Below are positions 56,439-64,000 of a stretch of 64,000 bases of DNA, piece after piece. Under the pieces are notes generated by a model. The model did not search any database. It had not been told where the DNA came from and was given only the letters and a program-made list of their open reading frames with translations. Both the position numbers and the translations under genes were made by a program. This stretch comes from Apophysomyces variabilis. Lineage: Eukaryota > Mucoromycota > Mucoromycetes > Mucorales > Mucoraceae. The stretch is taken from the NCBI GenBank assembly GCA_002749535.1, contig MZZL01000025.1, positions 124,001-188,000 of the forward strand. Reading direction: 5' to 3'. Within the stretch, counting starts at the first letter, position 1; each line of letters starts with the position of its first letter.

Positions 56439-57673
56439 TGCGTTCGATAATCACTATGAAGAATGAAGAAAGGAGAGAGAGAGAAAGAGAGAGATTGAAA
56501 GGTTAAGAAAAAAGGCCCGACCCATGAGTGTGAGGATGAGAAAAGGTTCATCCCTTTTAGAGAACCGATAGACATACCGAGAGAATGAAGAGAGATTAGC
56601 AAAGAGGTTTAGGAATGGAGCACGCAGAGATAAAATAAGAGCGGAATAAAAGTGGAAAGTGAGAAAAAAAAAAAGGGTCTAACGAAAGGGGGGAAGAAGA
56701 AGAGAAGAATAGGAAAAGTAAAGAAAGAGAGAAAAGAGAGAGTCTCAGCCAAAATAAACCAATAGCCCTACAAATGTAATATTGTGCAAGACTAGATATA
56801 GATGGATAGATAGATAGATATATACAATATATATATATGCGTGCATATATATACCTATGTGTGTGTGTGCAAAACGAGAAGAAATAACAATCAGTCCGTG
56901 AGCGTGAGAGAGAGAAAAGAAACAAAGTATGTGTCTATCTCGCTCTCTCTGTGTCTCTGTGTGTGTGTGTCTCTATAGTATGATGTATTATATGGCGGAA
57001 TTTGAAATGTTGACCTAAACACGTTTTTGGGCTTTGCTCCACCCTTTTGGGAGGGACAGAGAACAAGGATAGAATCATAGGCAACTTTTTCTTTATCCGA
57101 CAGCAAAAACCCCATCCCACTCTAAACAACTATATGAACGCCTTCTTTGTTAGGCTTTTGTTTGTTTTCCACAACGTAAAAAGTGAATTGACCACTTGCA
57201 AGAATGTGTGTGTATATATATCGTTTAGGGAGGAGGATCCAAAAGAGAAAAGAGTATTGGCTCTAAGGAGAACAAGGCTTGCCTTGTTTCTTGGACAGTC
57301 ATGAAGGGAGAGAAAGGAAAGGAAAAAAAAAAGAGAGAAAGAGAGAAGGAGGAGGTAGGAACAAAGCCACCCCCACTCTTTTAAGGCACACATTCATGCA
57401 CCATGCCATATAAGATGACGCTTCTTTTTTGGCCTTGTTGAAAAGTTTATTTAATTAATTAGGTGTTTTTTGGTTTTTGTCTCTATCCATCTTTCGTTTC
57501 TAGTAAAAATAGAGCGAAGAAGACGATATAGATATTTCTAAAGTTTTGTTTTTCTATGTTTGATATGATTAAAGATCGGATCAGTAAACCGACACATAGT
57601 CTAATTAAATTAGATTGATTAGAGGGTATGTGTTGTACCACCAAATCGATGGAATCCACTTGGAAGGTTGAGC
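56439..57673. other. CDC42 upstream region with simple repeats
   Basis: Non-coding. It contains GA-rich tracts next to the CDC42 start, GATA and AT runs and GT/TC repeats, and further on the 3' region of the permease. No other gene can be supported. Confidence 0.45.
56795..56865. repeat. Microsatellite cluster (GATA)n, (TA)n, (GT)n
   Basis: GATAGATAGATAGATATATA is followed by ATATATATATATG and a short GTGTGTGTG run. A further TC/TG tract lies at 56935-56975. Confidence 0.8.
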
Positions 57674-59462
57674 TTAAGCGATCACATCCACGATTTTGTT
57701 TACTGTGCGTTTCCACCAAGGCAAGGGAACGCCATTAGCATCGAGTTTCTCGTCTTCACGTAAATCAAATACAGAGTCTTTCACCGTGCCTGTCTCAAAG
57801 TCCATGTCTGCACACTTGATAAAACCAGGACGCTTCGTCACCTTGTGACCCACATAGAAGACGACAGCAAAGATCACACCAATGTAAGCAGCGACCACAT
57901 CCTTGCCATCGATCGGAGGAAAGAATTTCTGGTAACCCTGGGCAAAGATAATGATCGTACCAATGATGATCACAAAGATATCACAAAACGGGAACAAAGG
58001 AGCCACATAAGGCAATGCAGACAGAGAACGACCTTGCGAAAGGTAGCCTTTTCGGAAACGGAGATGGGTGATAGCGATCGTCACCCAGACAATCAAGCCA
58101 GCCACAGAGGTCAGATTGGTCAACCAGTTGAAGACCACACCCGAACCGAACAGACTGGTCAAGAAAGCCAAGCAACCGACACTGCAGGTGGCAAGGACAG
58201 ACCAGATCGGAATACCAAATCGGTTGACGCGGGTAAAAAACCGAGGGGCAGAACCGGCCTGGGCAAGCGCAAGGAGCGTACGACTGGAAGAATAGACACC
58301 AGAATTACCAGCGGAGATCATTGTCACGAGAATGACAGCATTCATCAGATCCGCGGCCCATGCAGCACCTGCTTTCTGGAAGACCAATGTAAAGGGACTG
58401 ACAGCAATATCACTGGCGCCCTTGAGAAGATTCGGATCGGTGTAAGGAATGACCAGGCCAATGATGAGGATCGACAGGATGTAGAACAGAACAATACGGT
58501 AGAACACCTGCTTCACGGCGGCTGGAACAGTCTTGTGAGGATTGGCCGTCTCACCAGCAGCGATACCGACAATTTCAACACCATTAAATGAAAAGGCTGC
58601 GGTCAGGAAGACATTGAATACACCAATAAATCCGTTGGGAAAAGCACCTCCCTCGAGATGGAAATTACGAACGCCAATATGGTCGCCACCGGCAGCACCT
58701 GTATCGACACAGATACCGACAATAATGAAGGCAACAACAATAAGGACCTTGACAAACGATATCCAGTATCTAAAATTGAAAATAATAAGAAAACAATGTG
58801 GGAGGTAGATTAAATGCTTGAAGTGACTTACTCAATTTCACCATAGCCTTTGACCGAAAAGACATTAATAGCGACGAGCACGGCGAGGCAGATGATACTC
58901 CAGACGACACTAGGAATGCTTTTGACCCAGAATTCCATAATAAGAGCTACGCCTGTAAGTTCTACAGCCACACCCACAGCCCAATTAGCCCAGTAGACCC
59001 AACCTACGGCAAAACCGAGAGAAGGATCTGTGAAGCGGGTGGCAAAATGAGCAAAACTGCCAGAGACGGGGATGTAGGCTGCCATTTCGCCAAGACTCAT
59101 CATGACGCAAAAAACGAGAAGACCGACGATGCCGTATCCAACCAAAGCTCCACCGGGTCCACCAGTGGTAATGGCTTTTCCGGATGCCATGAACAGTCCA
59201 GTACCTATAGAAAAAAAAAAGGGGGGAAATCTCGGTGTTGGTTCTTCTTTTTCTTTTTGCTTGTTTCCAAGGATAGATATTGTTTATTTCACTAACCAAT
59301 CGTTCCGCCCAATGCAATCATTTGAATATGCCGAGCTTTCAAACCTCGACGAAGGTTTTCTTGAGGAGATGTTGTTGTTGTTGATGATGCAGTATCAGAG
59401 AGTTGCTCGGCATTTTCGATAATGGTTGAATCGGGACTGGCGGCGTACTTTTTACTGTCCAT
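57674..59462 (-). CDS. Amino-acid permease (fungal AAT/AAP family)
   Basis: Proton-coupled amino-acid importer of the plasma membrane, APC superfamily. Three exons: 59462-59297, 59204-58832 and 58769-57674, in phase, giving 544 residues. The cytosolic N-terminus (MDSKKYAASPDSTIIE) leads to RRGLKARHIQMIALGGTIG, the family signature at the start of TM1, then GTGLFMASGKAI. Later markers are VMMSLGEMAAYIPVSGSF, FAVGWVYWANWAVGVAVE, FNGVEIVGIAAGE and GNSGVYSSSRTLLALA. Twelve membrane segments are expected and roughly that many hydrophobic runs are visible. It ends PLPWWKRTVNKIVDVIA. The substrate cannot be told from sequence alone. It reads as intact. Confidence 0.93.
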
Positions 59463-60454
59463 GGCGAGGAGACAATGGGTGGTTGATGTAAGGGAGGGAA
59501 AAGAGTAAACGGAATGTTGTTATGTTGTGGCCAGAGACCCGGATGCGACGTATATTACTATTCCTTTTGTTCCTTTTTACAAAAAAGAAATAAAAACTTC
59601 CTCTGTTTTTTCTTAGGTTACGAAAAAAAAGAAGAAGGATTTGTTCAAAAAGGGTATAAAGAGAAAAGAAAAAAAACCTGCACGCAAAAAAATTTGATGC
59701 TTTTTTAAAAGCAAGAAATACAAAGTCAGTCGATCGAACGATTGTATTCCGCTAATAAGGCGTCAAAAGGGGAAAAAGAAATGGAGAAAAACAGATCTTT
59801 GCTAGTTAAAAAAGATTCACCTTTTGAAAGAAGTTGTATCGGCTTCAACGGAATGCGCTTCCGGAAATTACCATGTCAATCTGGTTTCTGCCGATCCATG
59901 GATTTTCTCACGGCTACATTGGTAGCAAAAGTTAGATGGTGTTAGCATGGTTACCGTAAGATCTTATCTTATCGAGATGGGGAGAAAAGGCGGCCTTTGA
60001 AGCGATTGGTTTGAATACTGATGGTGTCAATCATCAGCCATGCCATTGGAAGATGCAATTCAGCCACCGGTTAATTCTCAGAAATAGAAAAGGGAGGCCT
60101 CATCTTTCCCACTCTTTCTCGCTATTTTCCCGGTTGACAAGACGTCATTGTACGATGCAATGATCTCAAATAGAAATAAGAGATAGAACCTTATCAATAT
60201 TAGGGCAAAGCCCTTTTCGTTCATAATAAAGCAGCTCCAGCTTTCTAAACTGTCAGTAACTAGAAACAGAAACCTTTCCAATGGAAACGTGCAATAATAC
60301 GTCAAGTCTTTTTTTCATTCGTTCCTTAACTAGGTGATTTTTAATTCGTTCTTTAACGAGGTAAAAACTTTTAGTGTGCGTTTTTTCTTTAATTTTGTGT
60401 TTTTCTGAGGTAAAAGTACAAAGTGGAAATCAAGACACCTTTTCCCGTCTTCCT
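59463..60454. other. Permease upstream region / kinase downstream region
   Basis: About 1 kb without a supported gene. Poly-A and poly-T tracts are frequent. It should contain the permease promoter and the kinase 3' untranslated region. Confidence 0.4.
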
Positions 60455-62278
60455 TTATCGCGTTGGACGGAGCATAGTGACTAACGTAAAGGACCAAAAA
60501 AAAAATAAAGCAAATGGTTAGCCAATGTGTCACATACGTAGAACAAATGATTACACAGAATGTACACATTTACCAGAATTAAAATTAATAAATGGGTCTT
60601 CTTGCTCCTCGTCATCGGTAGCAGGCGGGGATGGAAGTTCGCCACTCGGTAAATCAAAACTTCCGCTGTCCCTGACGTCCTTGAAATGGATAGCGTCAAT
60701 GGCTTTGGAACGCGTAGGCACAATCGGAGGTCGCATATTACGCAGGAGGGCGAAGTTGATGGGTTTAAAAAAAGCATGGGATTTTAATTCGCTTGCGCCT
60801 GCGCGAGCTCCCAATCGTTTGCGCTCGTTTTTATGGAGAAGTTTGCGCATAAAGGATTTGCACTGACTGGATACATCAGGACCTTGGTAATAAGGATTCG
60901 TCGAAAAATCAGGAAACGTCAGACTTTTGTTCAAGATTAAATTAAACGTGTCGTCGCGTGAAACGCCCTTGAAGGGTGTCATGCCATATAACATTTCATA
61001 CAATAAAATGCCGAGTGTCCACCAGTCCACCGTACTGGAATGACCATCTCCCTTGATGACCTCAGGTGCCAAATATTCTGTTGATCTTTGTATTAGAAGA
61101 ACATGCATGCAATTACATTGTCCAACTTATTTGATCCCCTTACCTTCTGTCCCGACAAAAGAATTGGTCCGCAGATTAGTGCATGAACGCGTGTCCAACA
61201 ATGGTTTATACTTTACATAGAAAATGCAGGTGAATTCCCAGGGTAAAAACAAAGAGCTTATTTTGTGCAGCCTAATTTGTTCTATTACTTACGGAAAAAG
61301 GAAAACTGGATCGTACAATGGTCGGCGGGCCAGCCACAGGCGACTGTATGGAGAGATCAAAATCCGTCAGCATGAGATGACCTGACTGATGAAGAAGGAT
61401 ATCTAAAATAGGAAACTATCGTTCAGAACTGAAAATAGAAAAGGTCTGTGTTTCCTTTTCTTTATCTTACTTTCTGGTTTCAGATCCCGAAATACGATAC
61501 CCATCAGATGAAGATATTCAAGGGCAGCAACCACCTCAGCAGCGTAGAATCTTGCCTCGTGCTCCTTCAATACTCTGCCCGGTCGTTGCTGTAAAGCTAA
61601 ATTGAGGCAGGAAGAATAATGTTAGATCATACAAGCCAAAAGAAAATGAGGTGACTATTGACCTCACCTCGAAAGAATTCACCGCCTACACAAAATTCGA
61701 GGCAAAAGTACAAATAATCTTTGCATTGGAACGAATGATAAAGGGGTACAATGAAGGGATGATTCGCGGTAGACAAGATCGATTGTTCACAAAAGGCTCG
61801 TTTGATCTTATTCCGTTTAATCATTTCCTTTTTCGATAGAACTAGCAGAGAGAAAGAAAAAAAGAGTGAGTCCATATTCAATTGAACGTTTTGTACTCTT
61901 ACCTTTGAGAGCGTAGAGTTCGCCTGATTGCTTTTCTTTGACAAGATAGACTTTGCCAACATCGCCTCTTCCAAGTAATCTTATCTTAGTAAAGTTGTCA
62001 GGGCCGACTTCAGCTTCTTGTTTTTGAACTGAATAGGAGGACGAGCCTGGTGTGAGTGGTGTTGAGGAGGACTGAGTGGTTCTGGAGGAAGAGGAGGACG
62101 GAGATCGTTTAAAATAGTCATTGTCGGGTGCTGAAACGACTCGACGCAGAGAATGAGCGGAAGAGAGCGACATGTCGGAAGATGATGATGACTGAACAGG
62201 AGGAGGACCAAGCCTTGTCACTTTGTTTGGCTGGTAGCAGGGAGAAGGGGATGAAGGAGTGTACGGAGATGAGGCCAT
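60455..62278 (-). CDS. FPK1: AGC protein kinase, Fpk1/Nrc-2/Kin82 type
   Basis: Ser/Thr kinase of the group that in yeast phosphorylates lipid flippases. Exons 62278-61903, 61841-61668, 61596-61471, 61402-61293, 61210-61144, 61077-60574 and 60480-60455, in phase, giving 460 residues. The N-terminus is a Ser/Pro-rich low-complexity region (residues 1-90). Kinase motifs: [16 protein letters not shown] (ATP lysine), [10 protein letters not shown], then TDFDLSIQS in place of DFG, typical of this subgroup. [19 protein letters not shown] is the activation segment and [20 protein letters not shown] follows. The C-terminal extension reaches [13 protein letters not shown], where a last small exon adds VTMLRPTR. 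The N-terminal domain is shorter than in yeast Fpk1, closer to Nrc-2. Confidence 0.9.
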
Positions 62279-63675
62279 TACAATGCCATGAAGTGTATGG
62301 GAATTCAAAGAAAAGAAAGGAAGAAAAAAAATTAATCGATCCCAATTTTCGAGGACAATTGAACCTTGAATAGTCTAAAACCCCGCCAGGGGCACCTGCA
62401 ATGTTAAAATGTGAAAGTGAGCTTAGTTGTGTGATCAACTGCGAAAGATAAACGTTAGTAAAGCAATCCTAACCAGAAACATTGCCTAATACTTACCGTA
62501 AATACCTAAGAGTCCCCGGAGGGACCAATCGTATTCGTAACGGCAATGTATTGATCTAATGAGGGACGGACAATCTCTCTCGGTCTTCGTATGCCCAGAC
62601 CAAATCGACTCCGCAATCCAGAATAAATTATTACTGGCCAAAACGTCTCGGTCCTATAACATTAGTTCGATTCGGGAGAGACTATCAATGTGCACTTTGT
62701 TTGAAATTAAGAAGGCACATCAAACTGGCCTTTTACTGAAGCAATTGGCAATTCGAGAAGTAAAGTGGTTAATGGATCCTTTTTTGATTTCTTGGTTTCA
62801 GTCGCCTGCAAGCTTCCTTTATCCTGTCAGACTTTGCTTCCGCGCAACGCCTAACACGCACATTTCATGCCGCCACCAAAATTCGACAATTGCCTCTAGA
62901 GCCACCGAAACTGCGCTATTGCCTTCACATATCGAAATCCAGCGCCATTCTCAATATTCACACTTCATGGAACACCTGATGGCCATTAAACCAAAGCAGT
63001 AAGATGCACTTCGTCGAAATGTATGCGCTTCAAACAACTATAGAATGATTTCTTGATTATTTTCTTTGCAGTGATTTGGCTTGTCTTGTAGCTGAAGAGC
63101 TTCTTGTCAATTCCTTCTCGCCAGCAGGCAATCTAATTCATTCGTTGATGGCCAGCGGCCTTTCTTTTCTTCTTAAATTCTTCAACAAAGCTCATGGCCT
63201 TTTATAATTTAAGGTCGTGGCAGCGACGCAATTGGATGTGGTGAGGGAGTTATCGTCAATCAAGAGCTCCGCTTCGTGCTTTCGCATTTTATGTTTGGAC
63301 TCTTCACGGGTACTCGTTTTTAAATATCAGAAGAACGATGGGACATGATATTTTAATTCGTAATTCATACAAACTTGGGTGATGAGATACGTGGGTAAAG
63401 GCTTGATTGTGAAATGGTGGTTGTGGCTGGAACAAAGGGGAGGAATCCAGGTATCTCGTGTTTGTTAGCACGATTGTTCATTGCCCGACGGGTGGTCGTG
63501 TCGCAATGCCAGATCGGTAGTTCATTGCGAGGCGATCAATATAAAAGAAACCCACGTTATCACGTTCAAAAGACTTACTGCATACTTGCATTACCGTGAA
63601 TGATGACAAGACATCGTACACTTGCCGTAGGTTGTTTAAATCCAGTTCGCGCGTTAGCAGGGAAGCAGATTGTTC
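62279..63675. other. Upstream region of the kinase gene
   Basis: No gene with support. A plus-strand ATG frame of 147 codons (62559-63002) has no recognisable similarity and no domain-like pattern, so I leave it uncalled. A minus-strand snippet near 63.2 kb (MSFVEEFKKKRKAAG) might be the start of a small exon, but I could not extend it. Confidence 0.35.
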
Positions 63676-64000
63676 TTACAAGGCGACGTATAGCCTATCG
63701 GCTTTTATAGCCAACGAATACAAATTGGCCTCACGGCCTATAAACGTCGGGTGTTAGCAATCTTTTTATAGAAACATCCTTCGTATATGCGCATTTTCCT
63801 ACCTGCGAGCAGGAGTGAAAGCACGGCCAGGGTATCACCACCGATGGCATGAATGATGCGGTCGAGCACATATTTGCTTTCCATAAAGAGTCTGGCACGG
63901 CCGTCGTCTATCTTAGCGATGGACGCATCCAACCTGGCAATTTCAGCGTTAGATGCATCTTCCTCGTTCCGATTACTGCGCCTCGTAACAACGTCGCGCA
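63676..64000 (-). CDS. 3' end of an unknown gene (runs off the window)
   Basis: Partial gene: the upstream exon from beyond 64000 to 63803, then an intron 63802-63738 (gtagga to tatag), then a last exon 63737-63676. The spliced frame reads EDASNAEIARLDASIAKIDD, FMESKYVLDRIIHAIGG, TLAVLSLLLA and GREANLYSLAIKADRLYVAL, then stop. It is mostly helical and amphipathic. I do not recognise it. The intron call rests on the splice signals and on the continued protein-like composition. Confidence 0.5.

Noticed and set aside
57845..58591. 248-codon plus-strand open frame
   Set aside because: Lies antisense inside the permease exon, whose membrane-protein signatures are unambiguous.
62559..63002. 147-codon plus-strand open frame with an ATG
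   Set aside because: No recognisable domain, no intron signals, irregular composition; chance is as likely as a gene.

Overview
The window looks like a chromosome segment of an early-diverging filamentous fungus, most likely Mucoromycota (Mucorales-like). The evidence is short GT-AG introns of about 45-130 nt, core genes with fungal features (191-residue CDC42, BLM10, MPC1, an AAP-type permease, an Fpk1/Nrc-2-type AGC kinase), and a mobile-element set typical of Mucorales: a DIRS-type retroelement, a Fanzor/TnpB-like protein, a tnp2-like transposase, a MULE, a LINE and Tc1/mariner relics. This placement is inferred from the sequence alone.

The window has two parts. Positions 1 to about 42.6 kb are an accessory region: repeat-rich, full of broken transposon genes, with no recognisable housekeeping gene. 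Positions 42.6 to 64 kb are a gene-dense core: BLM10, MPC1, TRAPPC2L, a PP6/Sit4-type phosphatase, CDC42, an amino-acid permease, an AGC kinase and a partial unknown gene.

Accessory layout: coiled-coil gene remnant (0.24 kb); mariner relic (0.4-1.3); frameshifted Crinkler-type gene with a PD-(D/E)XK-like C-terminus (1.75-3.3); LINE tail (3.5-4.35); tnp2-like relic (4.5-5.5); second mariner relic (6.1-6.4); short DIRS fragment abutting a Fanzor-like relic (7.4-10.4); non-coding element with CGTTTTACCC ends (12.9-14.1). Then come two blocks of plus-strand coiled-coil genes, at 15.7-24.5 and 35.1-42.5 kb. Between the blocks (25.6-34.1 kb) lie a spliced unknown gene, a MULE, two DIRS elements tail to tail forming a large inverted repeat, and an inverted copy of the CGTTTTACCC element.

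The main novelty candidate is the coiled-coil family. It has at least eight members plus one fragment, all on the plus strand. Seven share a short HExRL-like motif followed by a long coiled coil; the eighth is looser. Five end in a hydrophobic, in two cases glycine-zipper, C-terminal segment. Two are visibly broken. The two blocks appear to be a segmental duplication. I recognise no known family, and the function is unknown.
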